Origin: Sphingomonas sp.
Lineage (GTDB): Bacteria; Pseudomonadota; Alphaproteobacteria; Sphingomonadales; Sphingomonadaceae
DNA length: 64,000 nucleotides
Direction of reading: 5' to 3'
Assembly (NCBI GenBank): GCA_019635535.1
Contig: JAHBZH010000001.1
Coordinates: 1 to 64,000, forward strand
A model generated the notes under the pieces. It was not told where the DNA came from. It ran no database searches and was given only the letters and a program-made list of their open reading frames with translations. Positions 25,070 through 33,776 of this stretch are shown here, piece by piece. Each line of letters opens with the position of its first letter. Position 1 is the first letter of the stretch. The translations under genes were made by a program, and so were the position numbers.

Positions 25070-26836
25070 CTAAAGCCGGTCCATCCTGAGCCAGCGCCGG
25101 TCGCCCAGCCAGGCGCGCTCGAGCGCCGCCTGCGCCGCCGCCGCTTCGGCGCGATGCCCGAGCGCGCGTTCGGTTTCGGCGAGGCCGTAAAGCGCCCAGC
25201 CATTGTTCGGCGCGCGCACCAGAGCGGCGCGGAACGCGGCGCGCGCCTCGTCCGGCCGGCCGGCCCGGAACAAGGCGGCGCCGAGCGACTGCTGGACCGG
25301 ATAATACCAGAAAGGCGGCTCCATATAGGGAATCTCCGCCTCGACTTCCGCGGCCGCCGCGAAAGCCTGCGCCGCCGCATCGAAGCGGCCGGCGGCCAGC
25401 TCCCAGCGGCCGCGCGCCACCTGCTCGGCGATGGTCAGCAGATCGCGGGCCGGCACGTCCTGATCGACCAGCGCCTGTATGTCCGCGCCCTCGCGGATCG
25501 CGCGCAGGGCGGCCAGTTCGCGGTCGAACTCCGCGCGATCCCGCTGCGCCGCGCGGGCCACGGCGCGCGCATAATGGCGGATCGCGACGACATAGGGCAG
25601 GCGCGCGTCCGCCTCCGGCAGGGTCAGGATGCGCTCCGGCGCGCCGAACTGGGCATAGGCCATATAGGGCGCGGCCTGGACCGGCTGGAGCCAGCCGATC
25701 TGGGCGGAGACTTCGGGATTGAGAATGGCGGCGAGCCGGCGCGTCTCGCCGATCGCGGTCGCCATGTCGCCCGCCATCTGCGCCGAGGCGAGGATGAAGT
25801 GGACATTGTGCGGATAATAGCCGAACCGATAGGCCGGGTTCGGCCCGGCCGTCGCCAGATAGGCCTCGTCGGCGCGCGCCGCGGTCACATTGGCGCGGAT
25901 CGAATCGGCGAAGCGGCCCAGCCGGAAATAGATATGCGCCGGCATGTGGACGAGATGGCCGGCGCTGCGGAGATCGGCGGCGGCCAGCCGATCGGCCGCG
26001 GCCTGAGCGCGGGCCGGATCGGCGCTCGCCTCCAGCAGGTGGATGTGGAGATGCTGCGCCTGCGGATGGCCGGGGCTGCGCGCCAGCACGGTCTCGATCA
26101 GGCCGATCGCCTCGCCGATCCGGGGCTGCGGCGTGCGCCCGTCCGCCTCCCAATAATCCCAGGGGCGCGTGTTCATCGCCGCTTCGGCCGCGATCACCGC
26201 GATATCGTCGTCGCCGGCGAAGCGCCGGGCGGCGGCGAGCATCGCGTCGGCATAGCCGGCTTCCGGCCCGGCGCGGTCGTCGCCGGCATAGCGGCCGGAC
26301 AGCGCCTCGATCAGCGCCCGTTCCGCCGGCGACGCACCCTCGCGCAGCGCCATCGCCCGGGCGAGCGCGGCGCGCGCCTGGGGCAGCGCCTCCGGCGTCA
26401 TCGGCGCGTTGATGTTCGGACCCAGCGCATAGGCCTCGCCCCAGAAGCAGAGCGCGCAGCCGGGATCGCGCCGCTGCGCCGCCTGAAACTCGGCGATCGC
26501 CGCCTCGTGATTGAAGCCGTAGGCGAGCAGCAGCCCGCGCCGGACATGGTCCCGAACCGCCGGATCGGCGCTCGTCACCGCCAGCCGGATCGCGTCCGGG
26601 ACCGGCGTGGCCAAGGCGGGCGCGCTCGCCCCGCCTTGCGCGAACGCGGCGGCGAGGCGGAGCCGGGCCCGGAGCGCGCCATCGGCATTGCGCGAACCGC
26701 ACATGGCGCCCGCCAGCCGCGTGGGATCGAGCATCGCGACCGTCTCGGGCGAAACGGCTTGCGCGGGCGCCTGCGTATCGCCCACGAGACCGGCCGCCGT
26801 GACGGCCATCAGAGGTGGCAGGATCAGCCTGTTCAT
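25070..26836 (-). CDS. Exported tetratricopeptide-repeat protein
   Basis: The 588-residue product has a signal-like N-terminus (residues 1-28, ending DTQAPAQA). Helical TPR-type repeats run through most of its length, most clearly near residues 108-190 (AIAEFQAAQRRDPGCALCFWGEAYALGP) and 500-580 (LGAALFRAGRPDEARAAFRAAL). A conserved CxxC (CALC) and several HxH patterns (QHLHIHLLE, HMPAHIYFRLG) recur in this family of exported TPR proteins of unknown role. It probably mediates protein contacts in the periplasm. It is convergent with the DUF885 gene, across the palindromic repeat. Confidence 0.78.
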   Translation of the reverse strand: MNRLILPPLMAVTAAGLVGDTQAPAQAVSPETVAMLDPTRLAGAMCGSRNADGALRARLRLAAAFAQGGASAPALATPVPDAIRLAVTSADPAVRDHVRRGLLLAYGFNHEAAIAEFQAAQRRDPGCALCFWGEAYALGPNINAPMTPEALPQARAALARAMALREGASPAERALIEALSGRYAGDDRAGPEAGYADAMLAAARRFAGDDDIAVIAAEAAMNTRPWDYWEADGRTPQPRIGEAIGLIETVLARSPGHPQAQHLHIHLLEASADPARAQAAADRLAAADLRSAGHLVHMPAHIYFRLGRFADSIRANVTAARADEAYLATAGPNPAYRFGYYPHNVHFILASAQMAGDMATAIGETRRLAAILNPEVSAQIGWLQPVQAAPYMAYAQFGAPERILTLPEADARLPYVVAIRHYARAVARAAQRDRAEFDRELAALRAIREGADIQALVDQDVPARDLLTIAEQVARGRWELAAGRFDAAAQAFAAAAEVEAEIPYMEPPFWYYPVQQSLGAALFRAGRPDEARAAFRAALVRAPNNGWALYGLAETERALGHRAEAAAAQAALERAWLGDRRWLRMDRL

Positions 26837-26903
26837 CGTCGCTCCCCTCAGGCAACCGACTCAAACAAGAATAAACCTTTGCGCGCTCTAGGCCAAGGCG
26901 ACC

Positions 26904-27005
26904 TCAGCCAAGCCACCAACGGATCACGAGCGCCACCGTCCCCACGCACGCCACGCCGGCCAGCCACAGGCCGACGAACCAGGCGAGCTGCCGCGCGCGG
27001 ATCAA
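26904..27005 (-). CDS. DUF2474 small membrane protein, likely bd-oxidase accessory subunit
   Basis: This 33-residue peptide starts at a TTG overlapping the cydB stop by 4 bases (TTGA). It reads MIRARQLAWFVGLWLAGVA and continues with a single hydrophobic helix ending IRWWLG. Sequence, size and position directly after cydB match DUF2474, small single-helix proteins found with cyanide-insensitive-type cytochrome bd oxidases. By analogy with CydX it may stabilise the heme-bearing subunit, which is inference. The overlap means translation is coupled to cydB. Confidence 0.75.
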   Translation of the reverse strand: MIRARQLAWFVGLWLAGVACVGTVALVIRWWLG

Positions 27006-28000
27006 TGATAGCCTTCCTCGTCCACCTTGCCGCGGAACACCCAATAGGCCCAGGCGGTGTAGCCGAGGATGACCGGCACGAGGATGCCGGCGCCGACCAG
27101 CATGAAGAGCTGGCTGTCATAAGGCGCGGCGGCCTCCCAGATCGTCACCCGGCCGGGAATCACGTCCGGCCAGATCGAGATGCCGAGGCCGACCATGGTC
27201 AGCGCGAACATGCCGAGCGACGCGGCGAAGGGCAGCCAGTCCTTGCCGCGCCTTATCCCCTCCCACGCCACCAGAGCGGTGAGGCCGAAGAAGAAGGGCA
27301 TCAGGCCGGTGACGATCAGGCCCGGCCACTGGAACCAGCGCTGATGATATTGCTCCTCCAGGAAGGGCGTCGCCAGGCTGACCGCGCCCACCACAGCCAA
27401 GAAGGCCGGGAGCAGCCAGGTCGCATAGCGCCGTGCATCGTCGTGCAGCCGCCCTTGCGTCTTCCAGATCAGCCAGGTCGCGCCGAGCAGGGCATAGGCG
27501 ACGACGAGGCTGGCGCCGGTCAGCAGGCTGAACGGGGTCAGCCAGTCCCACCAGCCGCCGGCATAGGCCCGCCCCTCGATCGCTATGCCCTGCAGCAGCG
27601 CGCCCAAGGTGATGCCTTGCGCGAAGGTGGCAATGAGCGAGCCGAGACAGAAGGCGACGTCCCACGCCTTGCGATGACCGGGGTCGCGCCAGCGGAATTC
27701 GAAGGCGACCCCCCGGAAGACGAGGCCGAGCAGCATCGCGATCAGCGGCGCGTAGAGCGCGGGCAGCACGATCGCGTAGGCGAGCGGAAAGGCCGCCATC
27801 AGCCCGCCGCCGCCCAGCACCAGCCAGGTCTCGTTGCCGTCCCAGACCGGCGCGATCGCATTCATCGCCTGATCGCGTTCCTTGCCGACCGTGAAGCCGG
27901 GGAAGAGGATGCCGATGCCGAGATCGAACCCGTCCATCAGCACGTACATGGCGACGGCGAAGGCGATGATGATCGCCCAGATGACGGTGAGGTCCATCAC
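27002..28000 (-). CDS. cydB: Cytochrome bd ubiquinol oxidase subunit II
   Basis: The 332-residue product has eight or nine predicted membrane helices. It begins MMDLTVIWAIIIAFAVAMYVLMDGFDLGIGIL, given here only as landmark parts (MDGFDLGIG is the family signature). Further marks are WDGNETWLVLGGGGL and the GRVTIWEAAAP region. With CydA it forms the quinol oxidase that reduces oxygen to water with high affinity and without proton pumping. It overlaps cydA by 4 bases (ATGA) and the DUF2474 gene by 4 bases, so three proteins are made from one mRNA. cydDC assembly genes are not in the window. The start ATG at 28000 gives MMDLT or MDLT. Confidence 0.95.
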   Translation of the reverse strand: MMDLTVIWAIIIAFAVAMYVLMDGFDLGIGILFPGFTVGKERDQAMNAIAPVWDGNETWLVLGGGGLMAAFPLAYAIVLPALYAPLIAMLLGLVFRGVAFEFRWRDPGHRKAWDVAFCLGSLIATFAQGITLGALLQGIAIEGRAYAGGWWDWLTPFSLLTGASLVVAYALLGATWLIWKTQGRLHDDARRYATWLLPAFLAVVGAVSLATPFLEEQYHQRWFQWPGLIVTGLMPFFFGLTALVAWEGIRRGKDWLPFAASLGMFALTMVGLGISIWPDVIPGRVTIWEAAAPYDSQLFMLVGAGILVPVILGYTAWAYWVFRGKVDEEGYH

Positions 28001-29409
28001 TCCCTCCCCTCGTCCGGCCGCTCCACCGCCGGCGCGGGCGTGATGCCGGCGGTGCGGATCGGCAGCTCGGGCGTGGCGCTCTCGCCCTCGGCCGGGGTCC
28101 GGCTCATCAGCCTGAGGATGTAGAGCGTGCCGGCGCCGAACACGATGAAATAGACGATGACGAAGGCGGTGAGCGACGTCGCCACCGCCGGGGCGTCGAT
28201 CGGCGCCACCGCGTCGGCGGTGCGCAGCACATTGTAGATCACCCAGGGCTGGCGGCCGACCTCCGTCGTCACCCAGCCGGCGATCACCGCGACGAAGCCG
28301 GACGGGCCCATGACCAGCGCGTAGCGGTGCAACCAGCGCCAGTCATGCAGCCTGCCTCGCACGCGGGCGAGCAGGCTCAACAGGCCGAGCCCGAACATCA
28401 GGAAGCCGAGGCCGACCATGATCCGGAACGACCAGAAGACGATGCCGACCGGCGGCCGGTCCTCCGGCGGAACCGTGTCCAGCCCGTCCAGCGGCGCGTT
28501 GAGATCGTGCTTCAGGATCAGCGAGGAAAGCTTCGGGATTTCCACCGACCAGCGCACCGTCTCGGCCTCTGAATCGGGGATGCCGAACAGGATCAGCGGC
28601 GCGCCGTCCGGGTGGCTTTGATAATGGCCTTCCATCGCCATCACCTTGACGGGCTGATGCTCCAGCGTGTTGAGGCCGTGCAGGTCGCCGACGAAGATCT
28701 GCACCGGCGCGACGATCGCCAGCATCCACATCGCCATGGAGAACATCGTCTTCGTCTCGGCGGTCTTGCGCCCCTTCAGCAGGTGCCAGGCCCCCACTCC
28801 GCCGACGACGAGCGCGGTGGTCAGATAGGCGGCGATGACGGTGTGGACGAGGCGATAGGGGAAGCTGGGATTGAAGACGATGGCCCACCAGCCGTCCGCC
28901 GGCACGAACTGGCCGACATCGTTCAGCGCCCAGCCGACCGGCGTCTGCATCCACGAATTGACCGAAAGGATCCAGAAGGCCGAAATGAACGTGCCGATCG
29001 CCACCATGAGCGTCGCGGTGAAGTGGAGCCCCTTGCCCACCTTGTTCATGCCGAACAGCATGACGCCCAGGAACCCCGCCTCCAGGAAGAAGGCGGTGAG
29101 CACCTCATAGGCCATGAGCGGCCCGATCACCGGCCCGGCGCGGTCGGAGAAGACCGACCAGTTGGTGCCGAACTGGTAGGACATGACGATGCCGGAGACG
29201 ACGCCCATCGCGAAGGCGAGCGCGAAGATCTTCAGCCAATATTTGAAGAGGTTGAGATATTTGTCGTCGCCGGTCTTCAGCCACAGCCCCTCGAGCACGG
29301 CGAGATAGGAGGCGAGCCCGATCGAGAAGGCCGGGAAGATGAAATGGAACGAGACCGTGAACGCGAACTGGATTCGCGCCAGCAGCAATGCGAGTTCGGC
29401 GTCGGCCAC
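27997..29409 (-). CDS. cydA: Cytochrome bd ubiquinol oxidase subunit I, CIO-like
   Basis: The 470-residue product starts at GTG with AAGGAGCGACAGG in front. H22 in TVSFHFIFPAFSIG corresponds to the heme b595 ligand. A histidine in RLVHTVIAAYLTT and a methionine in FRIMVGLGFL correspond to the b558 ligands. GRQPWVIYNVLRTADAV is the conserved C-terminal block. The protein is shorter than E. coli CydA (522) because the quinol-binding Q loop is short, as in the cyanide-insensitive CioA branch. It is the first gene of the cydA-cydB-DUF2474 operon. The 99 bases upstream contain no convincing FNR-type site. Confidence 0.95.
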   Translation of the reverse strand: MADAELALLLARIQFAFTVSFHFIFPAFSIGLASYLAVLEGLWLKTGDDKYLNLFKYWLKIFALAFAMGVVSGIVMSYQFGTNWSVFSDRAGPVIGPLMAYEVLTAFFLEAGFLGVMLFGMNKVGKGLHFTATLMVAIGTFISAFWILSVNSWMQTPVGWALNDVGQFVPADGWWAIVFNPSFPYRLVHTVIAAYLTTALVVGGVGAWHLLKGRKTAETKTMFSMAMWMLAIVAPVQIFVGDLHGLNTLEHQPVKVMAMEGHYQSHPDGAPLILFGIPDSEAETVRWSVEIPKLSSLILKHDLNAPLDGLDTVPPEDRPPVGIVFWSFRIMVGLGFLMFGLGLLSLLARVRGRLHDWRWLHRYALVMGPSGFVAVIAGWVTTEVGRQPWVIYNVLRTADAVAPIDAPAVATSLTAFVIVYFIVFGAGTLYILRLMSRTPAEGESATPELPIRTAGITPAPAVERPDEGRE

Positions 29410-29508
29410 CCTGTCGCTCCTTTGCGGGGCCTCTAGCCGATCGTTTCGCGATCGTCATCCCCGACCGGATGCGGATCGGGTATCGACAAGTGCAATTTCT
29501 GCAATCGA

Positions 29509-30426
29509 CTAGACGAACACCGACCAGCCGGTGCGCTGGACGAAATCCTCCAGCATCGCCGCGCCCGCCGCGCTGGTGCCGGCCGCGTTGAGGCCGGGCG
29601 ACCAGACGGCCAGGCTGCCATGGCCAGGCGCCACGGCGAGGATGCCGCCGCCGACCCCGCTTTTGCCGGGCAGCCCGACGCGGAAGGCGAATTCGCCCGA
29701 ATTGTCGTAATGGCCGCACAGCATCATCACGCTGTTGATCCGCCGCGCGCGATGGTTCGGGCAGACCTCCACGCCCGTCTCGGGATCGCGCCCGTCGAAG
29801 GCGAGGAACAGGCCGGCGCGGGCGAGCTGGCGGCAGCTCATCGCCACCGCGCATTGCCGGAAATAGGCGCCGAGCGCCTGCTCGACCGGATTGTCGAGCC
29901 GGCCGAAGCTCTTCATGAACCAGCCGAGGCTGCGGTTGCGCGCGCCGGTCTCGGCCTCGGACCCGGCGACCTCCTCGTCCACCGCCACGCGATCGTCGCC
30001 GGCCCGGGCGCGCAGGAAGGCGACCAGATCGTCCACCGCCGCGTCGGCCGGGCGATCGCCGATCAGCGCGTCGGTGACGACGATCGCGCCGGGATTGATC
30101 AACGGATTGCGCGGCTTGCCCCGCTCATGCTCGAGCTGGACGATCGAGTTGAACGGATCGCCCGACGGCTCACGCCCCACCCGGTCCCACAGCTGCACGC
30201 CGACCCGCTCCAGCGCGAGCGCCAGCATGAACACCTTGGAGATGGACTGGATCGAGAAAGGTTCGTCGCAATCGCCCGCGCCGTGGACCGCGCCGTCCGG
30301 CCCGGCGAAGGCGATGCCCATCCTGCCGGGATCGACCGCCGCCAGCGCGGGAATATAGTCGGCCACCTTGCCGCTGCCGCGATGCGGCTCGGCCGCCGCC
30401 AGCACCTCGGCGAGAATGCGGTCCAT
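29509..30426 (-). CDS. glsA: Glutaminase
   Basis: The 305-residue enzyme hydrolyses glutamine to glutamate and ammonia. It has a serine-beta-lactamase-like fold with the nucleophile S61 and general base K64 in [10 protein letters not shown]. The family blocks [14 protein letters not shown], then NPLINPGAI, and [12 protein letters not shown] near the C-terminus are present. The start at 30426 is set by GAGGAGGGCAT in front of the ATG; the frame remains open 11 codons upstream. Length is normal (about 305-310). It is followed by cydA on the same strand after 99 bases, with no obvious functional relation. Confidence 0.95.
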   Translation of the reverse strand: MDRILAEVLAAAEPHRGSGKVADYIPALAAVDPGRMGIAFAGPDGAVHGAGDCDEPFSIQSISKVFMLALALERVGVQLWDRVGREPSGDPFNSIVQLEHERGKPRNPLINPGAIVVTDALIGDRPADAAVDDLVAFLRARAGDDRVAVDEEVAGSEAETGARNRSLGWFMKSFGRLDNPVEQALGAYFRQCAVAMSCRQLARAGLFLAFDGRDPETGVEVCPNHRARRINSVMMLCGHYDNSGEFAFRVGLPGKSGVGGGILAVAPGHGSLAVWSPGLNAAGTSAAGAAMLEDFVQRTGWSVFV

Positions 30427-30466
30427 ATGCCCTCCTCTTATCGCCCCGCTTCCTATCACCCAATTA

Positions 30467-30550
30467 CGTCATTGCGAGTGTAGCGAAGCAATCCAGAGCG
30501 GTCTTCGAAGCCCGCTGGATTGCCGCGTCGCTACGCTCCTCGCAATGACG
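30467..30550. repeat. Interspersed palindromic repeat (CGTCATTGCGAG family)
   Basis: The ends CGTCATTGCGAG (30467-30478) and CTCGCAATGACG (30539-30550) are exact reverse complements. Inner arms around CAATCCAG and CTGGATTG also pair. This is a known type of dispersed element in alphaproteobacteria. It lies between the phospholipase D and glutaminase genes on the minus strand and could fold at the 3' end of the former's mRNA. Confidence 0.8.
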
Positions 30551-30565
30551 ATTTGTGGCGGGGGC

Positions 30566-31987
30566 TCAGCGCCGCCGCAGCCCGGGGAAGCGGCGGAGCA
30601 GCTTGCCGCTCGAGAAAGGCTCGAACAATTCGTCGGGATTTTCCGGGTCGAGCGCCTGATTTTCGGCCAGCGCCTGTTCCACTTCGTTGAGCTCGGGCGG
30701 TTCATAGGCGCGCAGCGAGCGGCCCGGCCCCTGCAGCCGCGCGATCGTGTCGATCAGCGAGCCGGTTTCGGCGAACACGTTGGCGACGCGCTCCGCCGGG
30801 CAATTGAGATGCTCGGCCATCAGCCCACAGCGGATCGCGGCGATCTTCTCGCCCAGCGCCGGATCGTCGATCGTCACGTCGCATTCGGTGTCGAGCCGCA
30901 GCGAGCGGTTGTTCCAGTTGGACGAGCCGACGCGCAGCACCTCGTCGTCGACGATCATGATCTTGGCGTGGACGTAGACGGAATCGCCGGCGGCGGTGAA
31001 CGGATGATAGATGCGGAAGCGTTGCCGCGCGTCGCATTTGCCGATCGCCTCCCAGAGCAAGGCGCGGGCATTGTCCATCGCCACCTGCTCCAGCCAGCCG
31101 TCCGCCTGCTCCGGCCCGACCAGCACGATCTCCGGCGGATCGGGCTCGGCCATGCGTTTCGCGATCGCCTCGCCGATCCGGCGCGAGGCGAAATACTGGT
31201 TTTCCGCATAGATGAAGCGCCGCGCCCGGGCGATGAAGGAGAGATAGAGGGATTCGATCTCGTGGACCGGGGTGAGTTCGGCATGGTCCGGCCGGGTGCG
31301 GGAGATGGCGACGTCGACATTCTCGAAATCCGGCACCAGGTCGCGCGGCCAGGGATCGCCCTCGCCATGCGCGGGCGCCAGCTCCTGCTCCGTCGCGCAG
31401 CGCCACCGCTCGCGCGCCAGCTCGCCGAGCGCCGTCGCGACGGGACCGGAGAGCGCCATGGTCGCGTCGTGCCAAGGCATGGTCGGCTTGCCGTTGGGGC
31501 CCATCCGGCGCGGATCGTTGTCGCGGTGGGCGCGCGTGTCCCAGCGCCCCTCCGTCATGTCGATGCCCCCGCAAAAGGCCATCTCGTCGTCGATCACGAC
31601 GATCTTCTGATGGTGCGAGGCGCCGGGCGGATGCATCGCATCGAGCTGGACATGGATGCGATCGTGCCGCCACCAGCGCAGCAGGATGAAGGGCGTCGCA
31701 CCGCGGAACATCGCCTTCACCGCGCCGAAATCCCAGCGCAGCAGGTAGACGTCCAGCTCGGGATTGCGCTTCACCAGCCACAGGATGAAATCGCCGACCC
31801 GCGCCGGCGCGCCGTCCCGCCCGTCGCCGATCCGGATGCGGGCGTCGAAATCCCAGCCGATCAGCATGATCCGCTTCTTCGCCGTCATCATCGCGGCGCG
31901 CACGGCGGCGAAATAATCGTCCGCATCGACGATCAGCCGCGCCCTGTCCGCCCGCTCGATCCGCCAGCAACCGTCCCCCGGGATCAT
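30566..31987 (-). CDS. Phospholipase D-family protein (cardiolipin synthase-like)
   Basis: The 473-residue product has two HKD motifs: H126-x-K128-x4-D133 in HHQKIVVIDDEMAFCGG, and a second in VHAKIMIVDDEVLRVGSSNW near residue 340. Each is followed by the G-G/S stretch of the PLD superfamily. Two such motifs form one active site that makes a phosphohistidine intermediate. There are no N-terminal membrane helices, unlike bacterial cardiolipin synthases ClsA, so it may be a soluble phospholipase or transphosphatidylase. SoxR is encoded next on the same strand, 40 bases upstream. Confidence 0.9.
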   Translation of the reverse strand: MIPGDGCWRIERADRARLIVDADDYFAAVRAAMMTAKKRIMLIGWDFDARIRIGDGRDGAPARVGDFILWLVKRNPELDVYLLRWDFGAVKAMFRGATPFILLRWWRHDRIHVQLDAMHPPGASHHQKIVVIDDEMAFCGGIDMTEGRWDTRAHRDNDPRRMGPNGKPTMPWHDATMALSGPVATALGELARERWRCATEQELAPAHGEGDPWPRDLVPDFENVDVAISRTRPDHAELTPVHEIESLYLSFIARARRFIYAENQYFASRRIGEAIAKRMAEPDPPEIVLVGPEQADGWLEQVAMDNARALLWEAIGKCDARQRFRIYHPFTAAGDSVYVHAKIMIVDDEVLRVGSSNWNNRSLRLDTECDVTIDDPALGEKIAAIRCGLMAEHLNCPAERVANVFAETGSLIDTIARLQGPGRSLRAYEPPELNEVEQALAENQALDPENPDELFEPFSSGKLLRRFPGLRRR

Positions 31988-32027
31988 GCACGCCCTTTCA
32001 CCGAATCCGGCGCATCATAGCAGAGCG

Positions 32028-32483
32028 TCAGCCCTCGGCGACATCGCCGAGCAGCAGCCGGGCGCCCGGCCCCCGCGCGCGCAGCCGGTCGCCCGGATTG
32101 TAGAGCGCGCAGGTGCGCAGCGAGAGGCAGCCGCAGCCGATGCAGCCGTCGAGCCGATCGCGCATCCGCTCGATCATCTTCATCCGTTCGTCCAGCACCT
32201 CGCGGAAGGCGCGGCTGATCCGCGTCCAGTCCGCTTTGGTCGGCGTGCGCCCCTGCGGCAACGCGGCGAGCTGGGCGGCGATCTCCTCGATCGAGAAGCC
32301 GAGCTGCTGGGCGATGCGGATGAAGGAGAGGCGCCGGATGTCGGAGCGCAGGAAGCGCCGCTGCCCACCCGCGCTGCGCAGCGCGGAGACCAGCCCGCGC
32401 GTTTCGTAGAAACGGATCGCGGAGACCGACAGCCCGGTTCGCCGGGCGAGATCGCCGATCGCCATCAGCTCCGAACCGCGCAT
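32028..32483 (-). CDS. soxR: Redox-sensitive transcriptional activator SoxR
   Basis: The 151-residue product is a MerR-family regulator. It has an N-terminal winged helix (AIGDLARRTGLSVSAIRFYETRGLV), a coiled-coil dimer helix, and the SoxR-specific [2Fe-2S] motif CIGCGCLSLRTC near residues 113-124. Oxidation of the cluster by redox-cycling compounds switches SoxR into an activator. GGAGGAATT precedes the ATG. It is divergent from a VOC gene, with a SoxR box in the 83-base gap. soxS is absent, as usual outside enterobacteria, where SoxR directly controls a few target genes. Confidence 0.96.
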   Translation of the reverse strand: MRGSELMAIGDLARRTGLSVSAIRFYETRGLVSALRSAGGQRRFLRSDIRRLSFIRIAQQLGFSIEEIAAQLAALPQGRTPTKADWTRISRAFREVLDERMKMIERMRDRLDGCIGCGCLSLRTCALYNPGDRLRARGPGARLLLGDVAEG

Positions 32484-32495
32484 CGAAATTCCTCC

Positions 32496-32526
32496 TTGAT
32501 CTCAACTTAAGGTGAGGAATTAGAGG
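32496..32526 (+). promoter_or_regulatory. SoxR-type promoter and operator for the downstream VOC gene
   Basis: A 16-bp near-palindrome CTCAACTTAAGGTGAG (32501-32516, one mismatched pair) matches the SoxR box pattern. It lies between a -35-like TTGATC (32496-32501) and a weak -10-like TAGAGG (32521-32526), with the over-long 19-bp spacing typical of MerR-family activated promoters. The target would be the VOC gene at 32567. Confidence 0.6.
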
Positions 32527-32566
32527 AAGGGAATCAACCTTGAACCTGAGCGAAGGAAGATTCGAA

Positions 32567-32938
32567 ATGAGCATCGGAACGCTGGAGCATGTGAACGTCA
32601 CGGTCGCCGATCCGAAGCGCACCGCGCAGATGCTGTGCGACCTGTTCGGCTGGCACATCCGGTGGCAAGGGCCGGCCAAGGCGAACGGCTTCACCGTCCA
32701 TGTCGGCGCCAACGACAATTATCTCGCCGTCTATGCCTATCCGCCCGGCGGTGCGCCGGCGCTGGACGGCGGCCGGCTCAACCATATCGGCGTGGTCGTC
32801 GACGATCTGGACGCGGCCGAGGCGAAGGTGGTCGCGGCCGGCTGCACCCCATTCAATCACCGCGATTACGGACCGTGCCGGAGCTTTTATTTCGAGGACG
32901 AGAACGGCATCGAGTTCGAGGTGGTGAGCTACGCCTGA
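32567..32938 (+). CDS. VOC family protein, predicted SoxR target
   Basis: The 123-residue product is a vicinal-oxygen-chelate domain: GTLEHVNVTVADPKRTAQML in the first module, HIGVVVDDLDAAEAKV in the second, and SFYFEDENGIEFEVVSY at the end. The likely metal ligands are H8, H76 or nearby, and E in IEFEVV. The start is taken at the ATG with GAAGGAAG in front; a TTG 27 bases upstream is also in frame. The SoxR box just upstream suggests induction by redox-active drugs or quinones. A detoxification role, for example on an electrophile or antibiotic, is inferred. The chemistry is not determined by sequence. Confidence 0.85.
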   Translation: MSIGTLEHVNVTVADPKRTAQMLCDLFGWHIRWQGPAKANGFTVHVGANDNYLAVYAYPPGGAPALDGGRLNHIGVVVDDLDAAEAKVVAAGCTPFNHRDYGPCRSFYFEDENGIEFEVVSYA

Positions 32939-32976
32939 GCATCATTTCCGCGACATTTCGGGTTTCGACGAATGAT

Positions 32977-33016
32977 CTTCATTCATGGTTCGGCTATGAT
33001 CGAACCATGAATGAAG
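32977..33016. promoter_or_regulatory. Perfect 16-bp inverted repeat over the start codon of the ArsR-type regulator
   Basis: CTTCATTCATGGTTCG (32977-32992) and CGAACCATGAATGAAG (33001-33016) are exact reverse complements around the 8-base loop GCTATGAT. The ATG at 33007 lies inside the right arm. It may be an operator for autorepression or an mRNA hairpin that hides the start codon. No clear Shine-Dalgarno is visible outside the structure. Confidence 0.75.
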
Positions 33017-33702
33017 GGCCGGATATCACCCGGATCGCCGCGCTGATCGGCGAGCGCGCGCGGGCGAGCATGCTGATGGCGCTGATCGGCGGCCGGGCCC
33101 TCACCGCCAGCGAGCTCGCGGCGGAAGCGGGAATCACGGCGCAGACCGCGAGCGGGCATCTGGCCAGGCTCCACGAAGGCGGACTGCTGCGGTCGCGCAG
33201 ACAGGGGCGGCACAGATATTTCTCCCTCGCGTCGGCCGAAGTGGCGGAAACGCTCGAGGCGCTGATGGGATTGGCGGCGCGCAGCGGTCATCTGCGCAGC
33301 CGCCCCGGCCCGATGGACAAGGCGCTGAGGCAGGCCCGGCTCTGCTACAATCACCTGGCCGGGGAGCTTGGCGTGCGGATGTTCGACAGCCTGGTCTCCC
33401 GGGGCCGCCTGGCCTTCCGCGACGGAGATTTGACGCTGACCGGAGCCGGGCGTGCGTTCGCCGCGGATCTCGGCATAGATGTGGACGCCCTGAAGCGGCA
33501 GCGCGCGGCGCTGTGCCGCGAATGCCTCGACTGGAGCGAGCGTCGTTCGCATCTGGCCGGGAGCCTTGGGCGGGCGTTGCTGACCCGCTTCATTGAGCTG
33601 GGCTGGGCGCGGGCCGACAGGGCCACGCGCGTCGTGCGGATCACCGCGCCCGGCGCGCGTCGTTTTCAGGAGCTTTTCGGGCCGCCGGCGCCGGCCGATT
33701 GA
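33007..33702 (+). CDS. ArsR-type winged-helix transcriptional regulator
   Basis: The 231-residue product has an ArsR-like DNA-binding domain at the N-terminus (about residues 5-85). It includes ASELAAEAGITAQTASGHLARLHEGGLL and the wing RSRRQGRHRYFSLAS. A C-terminal region of about 130 residues carries a CREC cysteine pair (about residue 167-170) and a conserved WSERRSHLAGSLG segment, as in regulators paired with antibiotic-monooxygenase-like genes. Its start codon is inside a perfect inverted repeat, so autoregulation is likely. The genes for an ABM-domain protein and an ACT protein follow on the same strand and are probable targets. The ligand may be sensed through the cysteines; that is inference. 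Confidence 0.85.
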   Translation: MNEGPDITRIAALIGERARASMLMALIGGRALTASELAAEAGITAQTASGHLARLHEGGLLRSRRQGRHRYFSLASAEVAETLEALMGLAARSGHLRSRPGPMDKALRQARLCYNHLAGELGVRMFDSLVSRGRLAFRDGDLTLTGAGRAFAADLGIDVDALKRQRAALCRECLDWSERRSHLAGSLGRALLTRFIELGWARADRATRVVRITAPGARRFQELFGPPAPAD

Positions 33703-33776
33703 TCACGCTTCGGCCGATGCCGAAACATCCGGCTCGCCACGTCGATAGATCGTCCGGGTCCACAAGGGAGGACCAG

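Noticed and set aside
25052..28123. 1023-codon open frame on the plus strand
   Set aside because: It runs antisense through the TPR gene, the DUF2474 gene and cydB, all of which have clear motifs; the translated sequence is Arg/Gly/His-rich noise.
29410..29508. Possible FNR-type site before cydA
   Set aside because: Only a direct repeat of ATTGCA-like units is present; the required TTGAT-N4-ATCAA symmetry is missing.
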